A DNA stretch of 64,000 bases from Corynebacterium tuberculostearicum (GCF_013408445.1 NZ_JACBZL010000001.1:2108001-2172000), one strand, 5' to 3'; numbered from the stretch's first letter, positions 9,647 through 18,013 are shown. Notes: a model not told the origin generated them from the letters alone. Program-made: numbers and translations.

Positions 9647-10372
9647 TTAGTCGAGCGCGTTGAGCGGAAGCGCGAGTTCAATCATGGTGCGGAAGGCGGT
9701 CTGGCGCTCTTCCGCGGAGAGGTGGGTATCGTGCACCAGGTTGTCGGAGACGGTGAAAAGTCCCAGCGCGTCGACGCCGGCCTCAGCCGCGGTGGCATAA
9801 AGCGCTGCGGATTCCATCTCTACGCCGAGCACACCCATGTGCGCCCAGCGCTCGTTCACGTTCTGGTCAAAGTTGTAGAAGATATCCGAGCTCAAGATAT
9901 TGCCTACGTGGATGTGGGCCTGCTGCTTTTCGGCCTGATCCACCAAAGCCTTGAGGAGCTTCCACGAGGCGGTGGGGGCGTAGCTGCCCGGCAGGTTGTA
10001 CTGGCTCAAGAAGTTGGAATCAGTGGAGGCGGACGAAGCAACGATGACATCGTGCAGCTCAATGTCTTCCTGCATGGCGCCAATGGAGCCGACACGGATG
10101 AGCTTCTTTACGCCGTAGTTGTGGATGAGCTCCCAGGAGTAGATGCCGATGGAGGGAATGCCCATGCCGGAGCCCATCACGGAGATGGGCTTGCCGTTAA
10201 AAGTGCCGGTAAACCCCAGCATATTGCGCACGCCGTTGAACTGGACGGTATCTTCCAGGAAGTTCTCGGCGATGAACTTCGCCCGCAGCGGGTCACCGGG
10301 CAGGAGGATGGTTTCCGCAATGGGTGCGCCCTGCGGATTGATGTGTGGGGTGGCAATATCGGTAGCGGACAT
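9647..10372 (-). CDS. deoD: Purine nucleoside phosphorylase, DeoD type
   Basis: 241 residues from the ATG at 10372, which has AAGGAG seven bases upstream. Family motifs: ATPHINPQG, LLPGDPLRAKFIAENFLED, GMGIPSIGIYSWEL, RVGSIGAMQ, GVLGVEMESAALYA and a C-terminal TVSDN with the catalytic Asp. The hexameric DeoD type phosphorolyses purine (deoxy)nucleosides to base and pentose 1-phosphate. It is the first gene of the nucleoside catabolic run and its leader region (10373-10811) is the likely promoter site. Confidence 0.93.
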   Translation of the reverse strand: MSATDIATPHINPQGAPIAETILLPGDPLRAKFIAENFLEDTVQFNGVRNMLGFTGTFNGKPISVMGSGMGIPSIGIYSWELIHNYGVKKLIRVGSIGAMQEDIELHDVIVASSASTDSNFLSQYNLPGSYAPTASWKLLKALVDQAEKQQAHIHVGNILSSDIFYNFDQNVNERWAHMGVLGVEMESAALYATAAEAGVDALGLFTVSDNLVHDTHLSAEERQTAFRTMIELALPLNALD

Positions 10373-10811
10373 ATCTTCGCTCCTTGGCATGGGGTGGGGG
10401 GATTTACAGACCAAGCTTAAACCCTCAGGACCCCGAGTCAATGGCCGTATTTGCGGGTGGTCAACAACTGTGGAGAGCCTCACTGGACTCAGCCACCAGC
10501 GTCCGTGCCGAGGTCACTGCCCGCGGTGAGCATTGCCACGCTTGCCGACGCCCCCTTTTCCCCACCTGCCAATCCACGTGCCTCCGCACGGCTGCCGACG
10601 CACGGGAGGGGGAGTGGCCGAGCGGCCCGCAGGGGTGATCTGCCATGCCGGTTCTCCAACTGCCTTCAAAAGGCGCGAAAAGGTGTCACAGGAGATAAGC
10701 ATTTTTACGTTCTGACGTGGCGATTTGTGTAAAACGTTGAAAGCGGGTTAGATTATTGGAGTCCGCAACGGAGAGCACAACGAAATAGCGATGTGTTCAA
10801 CGCTAGGATGT
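10373..10811. other. 439-bp intergenic region, deoD promoter side and tRNA upstream side
   Basis: No convincing protein gene. It holds the divergent regulatory space for deoD (left) and the tRNA-Thr/tRNA-Met pair (right), one exact copy of the dispersed 16-bp word at 10540-10555, and around 10608-10690 a short stretch sharing pieces with tRNA-Tyr (GCCGAGCGGCC and TGCCTTCAAAAG). Near 10740-10760 TTAGATTATTGG offers TA-rich promoter-like sequence for the tRNAs. Confidence 0.5.
10540..10555 (+). repeat. Dispersed 16-bp word, intergenic copy
   Basis: Exact GCTTGCCGACGCCCCC followed by TTTTCCCC. The reversed copy at 36383 shares this T/C-rich extension. Confidence 0.7.
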
Positions 10812-10887
10812 GCCCCCTTAGCTCAGTCGGCAGAGCGTTTCCATGGTAAGGAAAAGGTCGACAGTTCGATTCTGTCAGGGGGCTCCA
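10812..10887 (+). tRNA. tRNA-Thr (GGT)
   Basis: Acceptor GCCCCCT/AGGGGGC, discriminator T at 10884, encoded CCA at 10885-10887, D-arm GCTC..GAGC, anticodon GGT at 10845-10847, T-arm GACAGTTCGATTCTGTC. Confidence 0.97.
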
Positions 10888-10925
10888 TTCATGTTTGGAG
10901 CAAGGAATTCCTCCAAGGTGAATAT

Positions 10926-10997
10926 GGCGGTGTAGCTCAGTGGTAGAGCAAGCGACTCATAATCGCTGTGTCGCGAGTTCAATTCTCGCCATCGCTA
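10926..10997 (+). tRNA. tRNA-Met (CAT), elongator type
   Basis: 72 nt with acceptor GGCGGTG/CATCGCT (two G-U pairs), anticodon CAT at 10958-10960 in loop CTCATAA, T-arm GCGAGTTCAATTCTCGC. CCA is not encoded. The paired first base argues against an initiator tRNA. It is probably co-transcribed with tRNA-Thr. Confidence 0.93.
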
Positions 10998-11010
10998 CCG
11001 GGAAAGAAAG

Positions 11011-11031
11011 GCGCCCGCAGGGCGCTTTTTT
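11011..11031 (+). terminator. Terminator after tRNA-Thr/tRNA-Met
   Basis: GCGCCC / GGGCGC stem with a short GCA loop followed by six T residues. Confidence 0.8.
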
Positions 11032-11137
11032 ATTACCGCGCTGAAGGCAGTCCAGGCTGTGCCTAGTTTCGGATTGGAACTATGGCTCTGGTAAGGTCTT
11101 CAACGCTTGATGCTGAGGCATTGAGGAATAAAAGAAT

Positions 11138-11210
11138 AGGGGCGTGGCGCAATTGGTAGCGCAACGGTCTCCAAAACCGTAGGTTGCAGGTTCGAGTCCT
11201 GTCGCCCCTG
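11138..11210 (+). tRNA. tRNA-Trp (CCA)
   Basis: 73 nt with acceptor AGGGGCG/CGCCCCT, discriminator G, anticodon CCA at 11171-11173, T-arm GCAGGTTCGAGTCCTGT. It lies directly upstream of secE, the usual place in actinobacteria. Confidence 0.97.
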
Positions 11211-11217
11211 CATAGTA

Positions 11218-11246
11218 AACCCCGTCACCTCAGGTGGCGGGGTTTC
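11218..11246 (+). terminator. Terminator after tRNA-Trp
   Basis: Stem AACCCCGTCACCT / AGGTGGCGGGGTT with a minimal loop and a short T run. Confidence 0.75.
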
Positions 11247-11324
11247 TTCATGCCCTATTTTCTTCGTGACGCTTAGCCCGCCCACATGTTGTCAAGGCCA
11301 CGTCCGGCAAATGCCGTGGTCAGC

Positions 11325-11358
11325 TTTTCATGCTGTGTAAGCTTTGCTAGGGTTGACA
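11325..11358 (+). promoter_or_regulatory. Candidate secE-nusG promoter
   Basis: The sequence TGCTAGGGT (11345-11353) is an extended -10 of the TANNNT type. A TTGACA at 11353-11358 would instead be a -35, but no good -10 follows it at standard spacing. Either way transcription would start between 11360 and 11400. Confidence 0.35.
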
Positions 11359-11417
11359 AAGTTATGGAGGTGCGCGTTAAGCGCCCTATTAGATTTAGTT
11401 CCCAAGGAGGGTTAGCT

Positions 11418-11750
11418 GTGAGCGATGAGCAGCAGCCGAAGAATTCGGGTGCATCGCGCCCGACCGGTAAGCGTCAGCTCTCTGGTGCGGCTACCACGTC
11501 CTCCGCGGACTACGCCGATAAGCACGTCGTCCGCGTCGAGGATAAGAACCACGATGACACCCCAGGTGGTGGCGTAGCCGCCTTCCCAGGCGAGGTCGTA
11601 TCCGAGATGAAGAAGGTGGTGTGGCCTACCGCTAAGGAGATGCTGCAGTACACCCTCATTACCTTTGCGTTCCTTATCGTGCTGACCATTTTGGTCTGGG
11701 GCGTTGACACCCTGGCAGGTCTCGGAGTTGAGCAGGTTCTCTCAGATTAG
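11418..11750 (+). CDS. secE: Preprotein translocase subunit SecE
   Basis: 110 residues from the GTG at 11418, preceded by a near-perfect AAGGAGGG. An upstream in-frame ATG at 11286 lacks such a site. The N-terminal half is polar and Ser/Lys-rich; the SecE core starts at FPGEVVSEMKKVVWPTAKEM and is followed by one membrane helix (TLITFAFLIVLTILVWGVDTL). SecE is the essential small subunit of the SecYEG channel. It is followed by nusG as in nearly all bacteria. Confidence 0.95.
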   Translation: MSDEQQPKNSGASRPTGKRQLSGAATTSSADYADKHVVRVEDKNHDDTPGGGVAAFPGEVVSEMKKVVWPTAKEMLQYTLITFAFLIVLTILVWGVDTLAGLGVEQVLSD

Positions 11751-11771
11751 TAAGATAAGCGCATAATCTTT

Positions 11772-11813
11772 TATCCCGCTGTTTCCGCTTAAAGGAACGG
11801 CGGGATACTTTTT
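11772..11813 (+). terminator. Stem-loop between secE and nusG
   Basis: A long imperfect stem TATCCCGCTGTTTCC / GGAACGGCGGGATA (about 14 pairs including G-U) followed by CTTTTT. It probably acts as a partial terminator or processing site, because nusG begins 65 bases later. Confidence 0.65.
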
Positions 11814-11878
11814 GCCCATACGCGGGCGGGTAGGCTGGTCCTACGCAACGCGCCGAGGAATTTTTTGGAGTAAGAATT

Positions 11879-12808
11879 ATGAGCGACGAGAACAACGTCG
11901 AAACCGTAGGCACCTCCCTGGAAGAGGCAATGCAGTCCAACGTGCAGGAGCAGGCGGCAGAGCACGCTAGCTCCGTGGAAGAAGCACAACAGGAAGACGC
12001 TACCCCAGCCGCTCCGGCAGCGGAGGAAGCTGAAGGAACGGCTGAGTCCACCGAGGCTGCAGGCGAGTCCGCCGAGTCCACCGACGCAGCGGAACCGGCA
12101 GCGACCGAAGCAGAGGCCGAGGGCGCGGCCCCCGAGGCCAGCGAAGACGAGTCCGAGGATGCCGCCTACCGCAAGCGCCTGCGCGCCTTTACCCGCGAAC
12201 TGAAGAAGCAGCCGGGCCAGTGGTACATCATCCAGTGCTACTCCGGCTACGAAAACAAGGTAAAGACCAACCTGGACATGCGCGCCCAGACCCTCGAGGT
12301 AGAAGATTCCATCTTCGAGGTCGTTGTACCTATTGAGCAGGTCCTGGAGAACAAGGACGGCAAGAAGAAGATTGTGAAGCGCAAGCTGCTGCCAGGCTAC
12401 GTCCTGGTTCGCGCTGAGCTTAACGACGCCGCATGGTCCGTCATCCGCGAAACCCCAGGCGTGACCTCCTTCGTGGGCAACGAGGGTAACGCCACCCCGG
12501 TCAAGACCCGCGACGTGGCTAAGTTCCTCATGCCCAACGAGGCGCCGTCCACCAAGGGCGATGCTGCCCCGAACGAGGCAGAAGGCGAGCAGGTTGTGGC
12601 TATGCCGGAGAAGGAAGTGGCCAAGAAGTACGCGCACGATTTCGAGGTGGGCGAGGCCGTGACCATCCTGTCCGGCCCGCTGGCCGCCGTATCTGCGACC
12701 ATTTCCGAGATCGACCCGGAGACCGGCAAGATGCAGGGCTTGGTATCCATCTTCGGCCGCGAGACCCCGGTGGAGCTGTCGCCGACCGAGATCGAGCGCA
12801 TCTCCTAA
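11879..12808 (+). CDS. nusG: Transcription elongation/antitermination factor NusG
   Basis: 309 residues, ATG after GGAGTAAGAATT. Residues 1-100 form an acidic, Ala/Glu/Ser-rich extension. The NGN domain begins at QWYIIQCYSGYENKVKTNL, with VPIEQV and RKLLPGYVLVRAEL, and the C-terminal KOW domain begins at HDFEVGEAVTILSGPLAAVSATISEI. NusG binds RNA polymerase and links it to Rho or to the ribosome. The length and acidic extension are usual for actinobacterial NusG, which is longer than the 181-residue enterobacterial form. Confidence 0.95.
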   Translation: MSDENNVETVGTSLEEAMQSNVQEQAAEHASSVEEAQQEDATPAAPAAEEAEGTAESTEAAGESAESTDAAEPAATEAEAEGAAPEASEDESEDAAYRKRLRAFTRELKKQPGQWYIIQCYSGYENKVKTNLDMRAQTLEVEDSIFEVVVPIEQVLENKDGKKKIVKRKLLPGYVLVRAELNDAAWSVIRETPGVTSFVGNEGNATPVKTRDVAKFLMPNEAPSTKGDAAPNEAEGEQVVAMPEKEVAKKYAHDFEVGEAVTILSGPLAAVSATISEIDPETGKMQGLVSIFGRETPVELSPTEIERIS

Positions 12809-12817
12809 AAAGTGATT

Positions 12818-12860
12818 TTGTGCAGGGCGCACGGTGTTCTAAACTGGAACGTCGTGCGCC
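12818..12860 (+). promoter_or_regulatory. rplK promoter candidate embedded in a 35-bp palindrome
   Basis: TTGTGC (12818-12823), a 16-bp spacer, then TAAACT (12840-12845) form a candidate promoter. The -10 box is the centre of an inverted repeat: GGCGCACGGTGTTC at 12826-12839 pairs with GAACGTCGTGCGCC at 12847-12860 (12 of 14 positions). It may be an operator, or an RNA hairpin in read-through transcripts from nusG. Confidence 0.5.
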
Positions 12861-12980
12861 TTTGGCGTGCGTATAAGAAAACGTTTCATCCTCCGGTGGC
12901 CCACTGAAGGTGAGCATCCGGACGGGATCCCGTTATTCATCGTGGCGGACATCCCGGTAACACAGGAAAGAGGTAATTCG

Positions 12981-13424
12981 ATGGCTCCTAAGAAGAAGGT
13001 ATCCGGCTTCATCAAGCTGCAGATCGAGGCAGGCGCCGCTAACCCGGCACCGCCAGTTGGCCCGGCACTGGGTGCCCACGGCGTCAACATCATGGAGTTC
13101 TGCAAGGCTTATAACGCCGCTACCGAGAACCAGCGTGGCAACGTGGTTCCGGTTGAGATCACCGTCTACGAGGACCGTTCCTTCGACTTCAAGCTGAAGA
13201 CCCCGCCGGCAGCTAAGCTGCTGCTCAAGGCCGCTGGCATCAAGAAGGGCTCCGGCGTCCCACACACCGACAAGGTCGGCTCTGTGTCTTGGGATCAGTG
13301 CAAGGAAATCGCAGAGACCAAGTTTGCGGACCTGAACGCACGTGACATCGAGAACGGCGCTCGCATCATCGCCGGTACCGCCCGCTCCATGGGCATCACC
13401 GTTGATGGCGCACCGGAGAAGTAA
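12981..13424 (+). CDS. rplK: 50S ribosomal protein L11
   Basis: 147 residues from ATG 12981, preceded by AAAGAGGT. The N-terminal domain has [21 protein letters not shown] with the proline-rich hinge, and the C-terminal rRNA-binding domain has [13 protein letters not shown] and a GTARSMGI end. L11 binds the GTPase-associated centre of 23S rRNA. It is co-transcribed with rplA, which starts 68 bases later. Confidence 0.97.
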   Translation: MAPKKKVSGFIKLQIEAGAANPAPPVGPALGAHGVNIMEFCKAYNAATENQRGNVVPVEITVYEDRSFDFKLKTPPAAKLLLKAAGIKKGSGVPHTDKVGSVSWDQCKEIAETKFADLNARDIENGARIIAGTARSMGITVDGAPEK

Positions 13425-13492
13425 AAACTTTATGTGGTAGGGCCAGCTACGGCCCGCCGAACACCACACCAATCCAGAAAAGGAATTGTTAA

Positions 13493-14197
13493 ATGAGCAC
13501 CAAGTCTAAGGCTTATAAGGCCGCTGCGGAACTGGTAGATAAGTCCCGCCTGTACCGTCCGATCGAGGCTACCAAGCTGGCCAAGGAGACCTCCTCCAAG
13601 AACTTCGACGCCACCGTTGACGTCGTCTTCCGCCTGGGCGTTGACCCGCGCAAGGCTGACCAGCTGGTTCGCGGCACCGTTTCCCTGCCTAACGGCACCG
13701 GTAAGGACGTTCGCGTTGCTGTCTTCGCTGAGGGCGAGAAGGCTACCGCCGCTCAGGAAGCTGGCGCTGACATCGTTGGCACCGCTGAACTGATCGAGCA
13801 GATCAACGAGGGCAACATCGACTTCGACGTTGCTATCGCTACCCCGGATCAGATGGCCAAGGTTGGCCGCGTTGCTCGCGTCCTGGGCCCGCGTGGTCTG
13901 ATGCCGAACCCGAAGACCGGCACCGTTACCGCAGACGTTGCTAAGGCAATCTCTGAGGTTAAGGGCGGCAAGATCTCCTTCCGCGTTGATAAGGCTGCTA
14001 ACCTGCACGCCATCATCGGCAAGGCATCCTTCGATGCTGAGAAGCTGGCTGAGAACTACGGCGCCCTCATGGACGAGATCCAGCGCCTGAAGCCTTCTTC
14101 CGCTAAGGGCATCTACATCAAGCGCGCTACCATCTCCACCACCTCCGGCCCGGGCATCCCGGTTGACGGTTCCGTGGTCAAGGATTACACCGCGTAA
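13493..14197 (+). CDS. rplA: 50S ribosomal protein L1
   Basis: 234 residues with AAGGAATTGTTAA upstream of the ATG. L1 signatures: [32 protein letters not shown], and [21 protein letters not shown] (the conserved RNA-binding stretch). It binds 23S rRNA at the L1 stalk. A strong terminator follows at 14226. Confidence 0.97.
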   Translation: MSTKSKAYKAAAELVDKSRLYRPIEATKLAKETSSKNFDATVDVVFRLGVDPRKADQLVRGTVSLPNGTGKDVRVAVFAEGEKATAAQEAGADIVGTAELIEQINEGNIDFDVAIATPDQMAKVGRVARVLGPRGLMPNPKTGTVTADVAKAISEVKGGKISFRVDKAANLHAIIGKASFDAEKLAENYGALMDEIQRLKPSSAKGIYIKRATISTTSGPGIPVDGSVVKDYTA

Positions 14198-14225
14198 GCA
14201 GTTCTAACGCACTGCGTTCAAATTT

Positions 14226-14259
14226 AAAGGGCTTCGAGGATTGCCTCGAAGCCCTTTTT
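14226..14259. terminator. Terminator between rplA and the convergent PLP gene
   Basis: Perfect 14-bp stem AAAGGGCTTCGAGG / CCTCGAAGCCCTTT, loop ATTG, with T residues on the plus side and A residues on the other, so it can serve both convergent units. Confidence 0.9.
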
Positions 14260-14281
14260 CTATGTCTTAGCCCGCCTGCAG

Positions 14282-15670
14282 CTACACGGCGTCAATATCG
14301 TCTGGCACCCAATCGCCGCCGTCGTAGTAGACGTTGCGTGCCAAAGGAATTTGGTGCGAAGCAGACTCCAAGATGTGCATAAAATACCCGGCTGTATTCG
14401 GAATGGCGAGGGTATCTCCTACAGCAATGCCATCCGGGAAGTCCAGTTCGCGGCGCAGGATAACCTCGTCTTCAATGCAGTAGGCTCCGACTACAAAGCC
14501 GGTGCGTGGCTCGCGGGAGATTTCCTTTGCCGGGCCGGCCGTGGGTACCAGGAGGGGGTCGAGCAGGATGTCATCTGCGGCGGTCCGGCATTGGGTGCGA
14601 TTCATCGCCACGCCGATAAGGGGCAGGCCATCAGAGCGTTCTTTGAGGAAGCTCACCTCGGTAAGGATGACTCCACAGCCGTCGAGGAGGCTGCGGCCGG
14701 GCTCCAGGTGAAGGGCGATGTCCCGCTCGCGCAGCTCCGTGCCAGCGGTGCCGTAGCCGGGGACATCACCGGAGAGGAGCTGGTCCAGCCACTGACCGCG
14801 CGTCGGTTCCTGCCAGAAAGGGTAAGTATTGGAGAGCGGATCCGATTTCCACGTGAACGGTTCACCGGTACCAGCGCGTTGGGAGGCGATACGCTCGAGG
14901 TAATTCTCCCACTGCTCGCGGGATTCTAGGTAGCTCATGGGCACGCCGCCGCCGATATCGATGAATTCTGCGGGCTGGCCCAATGCGCGTAGGTGCTCTA
15001 CCAAGGCAATTGCCTCTGCAAGGGCGGTTCGGCGGTCGGCCTCGCTATAGCCATGCAGGTGCACGTGGACGCCCACAACACGAAGTTCCTGTGGCCACTC
15101 GGCTTGCCGCCATGCCGGCAGCCTTTCCCCGAAGCGGGTGGGAGGTAGGGAGTTCGGATCTGGAGCGAGGCGTGGTGCCACGCAGGCGGTGGTGTCTAAT
15201 GCCCGCGCGATGGCGGCGATGCGGCGGGACTCGGCGCGAGAATCACAAGAGATAGTAACTCCCCGCGAAACCGCGAGGCGGAGCAAGTCGTCGGTTTTGA
15301 TAGCGGCGCTGAGGATGATGCGCTCTGGAGCAACACCGCGGTCGAGCACTTGGCGGAGCTCGTTCTCGCTGGCTACATCCACCCCGAGCCCGGCATCGCG
15401 TGCAGCATCGACAAAGCACAGCGCCTTATTGGCCTTGCGTGCGAAAAACACCTGCGTGTCCACGCCGTGGGAAGCGCCCGCATCGAGCAACTCCTGGGCA
15501 GTGTGGCGCAGCGGAGCGGGATTCAACACGTTCACCGGAGAACCGTAGCGCGAGGTCAATGCGCTGACGTGCTGCGGGTTTTCGACAAGCTCACGCATCC
15601 ACCGTTCCCACCGGGCGCGCAAGGGGACGGTGCCGTGGACGGGTAGTGGTTCTACAGGGGTGGTGGTCAT
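14282..15670 (-). CDS. Y4yA-like PLP-dependent decarboxylase (fold III)
   Basis: 462 residues. It is a DAP/ornithine decarboxylase-type enzyme with an alanine-racemase-like barrel: the PLP lysine is Lys79 in FFARKANKAL, HVHLHG lies at 202-207, DIGGG at 238-242, and the phosphate-binding EPGRSLLDG at 323. The C-terminal domain contains VVGAYCIEDE-like GFVVGAYC and the PNTAGYFMH end. Overall it best fits the Y4yA subgroup of these enzymes. It is the last gene of a three-gene unit and overlaps the preceding gene by four bases. Predicted reaction: decarboxylation of an amino acid or amino-acid adduct made by the two upstream genes (inference). The substrate is unknown. Confidence 0.8.
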   Translation of the reverse strand: MTTTPVEPLPVHGTVPLRARWERWMRELVENPQHVSALTSRYGSPVNVLNPAPLRHTAQELLDAGASHGVDTQVFFARKANKALCFVDAARDAGLGVDVASENELRQVLDRGVAPERIILSAAIKTDDLLRLAVSRGVTISCDSRAESRRIAAIARALDTTACVAPRLAPDPNSLPPTRFGERLPAWRQAEWPQELRVVGVHVHLHGYSEADRRTALAEAIALVEHLRALGQPAEFIDIGGGVPMSYLESREQWENYLERIASQRAGTGEPFTWKSDPLSNTYPFWQEPTRGQWLDQLLSGDVPGYGTAGTELRERDIALHLEPGRSLLDGCGVILTEVSFLKERSDGLPLIGVAMNRTQCRTAADDILLDPLLVPTAGPAKEISREPRTGFVVGAYCIEDEVILRRELDFPDGIAVGDTLAIPNTAGYFMHILESASHQIPLARNVYYDGGDWVPDDIDAV

Positions 15671-16968
15671 GGGTTTCCTACTTTCTCCGCCCAGCGGGGG
15701 ATGTCATCGTGCACGGAACGGTTAAGGGAGTCATGGCCGGGCAGGGAGAGCTCATTCATCCGGCCAATTTCCACCACGCCAGCAACGTCGTGGAAGGGGG
15801 AGGGGGTGGCTTGGGGAGCAACGGTGGCGTCGATAAGCAGGTCCACGCCGCCCTTTTCCCGCCAAGAATCTATCTGCCCAGGCATGCCTAGGTAGTCGGT
15901 ATTCACCACACCGGAGTGGATCAACTCGAGCAGACGCCTAGCTGTGACCGGTGGCGGACCAAAAGCCACGCGCTCAAGGGTGCGTGAAAGCTCGCGAAAG
16001 CCGGGCATGGGGCCATGCACCTTGTGCCAATCGACGCATTCTTGGAATACCCCACGAAACGCTGCGCCCACGGCCGCGGCCGGGGTGAGCGGACCGGTAC
16101 CTTCGGCCGCACGTAGGGAAGCCTCGAGCTCAGCGACGGCATCGCCAGTGAAATCCTGACCGTCGATAACTGAGGCGAGGTCCGCAGTTGAGAAGTCACC
16201 GAACTCGCCTGCAGCCCCGATGAGGATCTCACGCAGCTCCGCAGCGTTGTCGATATGCGCGCAGGCCTGCCGCCACCGCGGTGATACCTCCGGCAGCGGT
16301 GTCTCTGGGGAGGGCTTTACCTCCATGAAGCGCCCGCTGCGGCTAACCGGGTAGATGGTTTCGGCGGTATCGCCATACAGCAGGCACACATCGATGAAGC
16401 TCAAGGCAGCACCGCGTACGCCGATCCGCCGTGCGGAGCTGGGGAGATCGGCACCGAAGTAGAGACCGGTGACCGGTACGCAGGAGGCCTCATAGGCCAA
16501 AGAACCAGCGTGGAGATGGTCGTGGCCGGTACAGACTAGGACCTCGTCGAAGGGGGAGCCATCGACCATGAAACCTTCTCCGTCGGCGCTTACCGCGGTC
16601 ACGCGGTGCGGCAGGTGCCGGATGCGAACGTGGGATGGTGCGCGGCGCACTGCTGCGGACCAGGTATCGGTGAGGAATTGGCCCACCTGAGCCCGCGGTG
16701 GAAAGGCATCGGTGGTGTCTTCGCCGCGGCGGGTGCGCCAGGCGTTGAAACTATCGTGGGCCGTGGTGACGATGGCGCAGTTGACGTTGAGACGCCACTG
16801 CAGCGGCTGCTGCGGACGGTAGACGGCGCCCGCACCGGCGGGGTAGGGATCAAAGACGGTGACATCGAGTGGAACGCGGGCGCGCTCGAGGAGCTCCTCT
16901 ACGGCCCAGAGGCCACGCGGGCCACCTCCAATGATGGCAATGCGGCGGGCAGAACGAGAAGAGGTCAC
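15667..16968 (-). CDS. FAD/NAD(P)-binding protein (NAD_binding_9 type)
   Basis: 433 residues. The N-terminus RRIAIIGGGPRGLWAVEELL is a dinucleotide-binding motif, followed by VTVFDPYPAGAGAVYRPQQP and RLNVNCA, features of the PF13454-type family of FAD/NAD(P)-binding proteins. DEVLVCTGHDHL and RIGVRGAALSFIDV are consistent with a second nucleotide domain. No membrane segment is present. It overlaps both neighbours by four bases (ATGA), so the three proteins are made together. Its place beside an SbnA-like enzyme suggests it oxidises that product, doing the job that SbnB does in staphylococci (inference). Confidence 0.7.
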   Translation of the reverse strand: MTSSRSARRIAIIGGGPRGLWAVEELLERARVPLDVTVFDPYPAGAGAVYRPQQPLQWRLNVNCAIVTTAHDSFNAWRTRRGEDTTDAFPPRAQVGQFLTDTWSAAVRRAPSHVRIRHLPHRVTAVSADGEGFMVDGSPFDEVLVCTGHDHLHAGSLAYEASCVPVTGLYFGADLPSSARRIGVRGAALSFIDVCLLYGDTAETIYPVSRSGRFMEVKPSPETPLPEVSPRWRQACAHIDNAAELREILIGAAGEFGDFSTADLASVIDGQDFTGDAVAELEASLRAAEGTGPLTPAAAVGAAFRGVFQECVDWHKVHGPMPGFRELSRTLERVAFGPPPVTARRLLELIHSGVVNTDYLGMPGQIDSWREKGGVDLLIDATVAPQATPSPFHDVAGVVEIGRMNELSLPGHDSLNRSVHDDIPRWAEKVGNP

Positions 16969-17981
16969 TGCGCCGACCCCTCGATGCGCGCGGCAAGTTC
17001 AGCGGGCGAAATGTCGAAGTTTTCGCACACCCAGGAGTCGTTATAAATGGTGTCGAGGTAAGGCTGGCCGCCGTCGTGCAGCACGGCAACCACTTCGGCC
17101 CCTGCCGGCAGGGAGGGCGCGAGGCGTTGGAAGGCGGCGATGACGGCACCGCCGGAAGCGCCAGGCAGCAGGCCTTCTGCTTGAGCGAGCTGTCGGGCGG
17201 CAACGATGGCATCGAGATCCGGAACTCGCTCCACGGAAGAAGGCGAAAACTTGGTGGATAGCTCGGTCACGATACCTGCACCGTAGCCGGGCAACATGCG
17301 GGTGCCACGCTCACCACCAAAAAGCACGGAGCCTTCGGCATCAACGCCGATTGTGTGGGTGTCGGCGCCCAACTCGGTGAGCTTGCGTACGCAGCCGCCA
17401 AGGGTTCCGGTGGTGCTCATAGCCACGAGCAGGTGGCTGGGCGCCTGGCCGAGCTGGTCCAGGATTTCAGTCATGGTGCCTTCCGCGTGGGCGTGGAAGG
17501 CGGCTTCATTGGAATACTGGTTGAGGTTGAAAGAATCGGGGATCTCTTCCAAAAGCTCGGCCACGCGGGTGCGGCGGGCGGTGAGCCAATCGCCGGTCTC
17601 TGGATCGGGATGGTCAAGCAATTCCACGTGTGCGCCATAGGCCCGCATGGTAGCCACCGTGGAGGCGTTGACGCGCGGATCCACCACACAATGGAACTTC
17701 ATCCCCTGGAGCGGGGCTTGGCGAGCTAGCGCCATGCCCAGGTTGCCGGAGGAAGATTCCACCAGCGTCGAGCCTGGGCGGATATCGCCGGCTGCAAGGG
17801 CCGCCTGGATAAGCGCTCGCGCCGTCCGGTCTTTCGCAGAACCGCCAAGGTTGAATTGTTCGAGTTTGAGATAGAGGTGGACATCCGGCCGGGGACTAAT
17901 CGCCTCTACTCGCATGAGTGGGGTATTGCCAATGGGCGGGTGCGCTTGAGAATGAATCCTGGGGCTCATCATTGGCCCCAT
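16965..17981 (-). CDS. sbnA: SbnA-like PLP synthase (cysteine synthase family)
   Basis: 338 residues, fold-type II. The PLP lysine is Lys50 in NLGGSAKDRTARAL, the substrate loop is ESSSGNLG at 75-82, and the region VVDPRVNASTV, NQYSNEAAFHAH, STTGTLGG, VDAEGSVLFG and LPGYGAG matches SbnA, the O-phosphoserine + glutamate enzyme of 2,3-diaminopropionate synthesis, better than ordinary CysK. The start at 17981 has AAAGG upstream; ATGs at 17972 and 17969 are alternatives. It is first in the cassette. In Staphylococcus SbnA works with SbnB; no SbnB-like gene is present here. Confidence 0.78.
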   Translation of the reverse strand: MGPMMSPRIHSQAHPPIGNTPLMRVEAISPRPDVHLYLKLEQFNLGGSAKDRTARALIQAALAAGDIRPGSTLVESSSGNLGMALARQAPLQGMKFHCVVDPRVNASTVATMRAYGAHVELLDHPDPETGDWLTARRTRVAELLEEIPDSFNLNQYSNEAAFHAHAEGTMTEILDQLGQAPSHLLVAMSTTGTLGGCVRKLTELGADTHTIGVDAEGSVLFGGERGTRMLPGYGAGIVTELSTKFSPSSVERVPDLDAIVAARQLAQAEGLLPGASGGAVIAAFQRLAPSLPAGAEVVAVLHDGGQPYLDTIYNDSWVCENFDISPAELAARIEGSAQ

Positions 17982-18013
17982 GGTAGACCTTTACGTCCAC
18001 CTTTTCTGCAGGC

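Noticed and set aside
11286-11417. Upstream extension of SecE to an ATG at 11286
   Set aside because: The extra 44 residues have no family similarity and the GTG at 11418 has a near-perfect ribosome-binding site.
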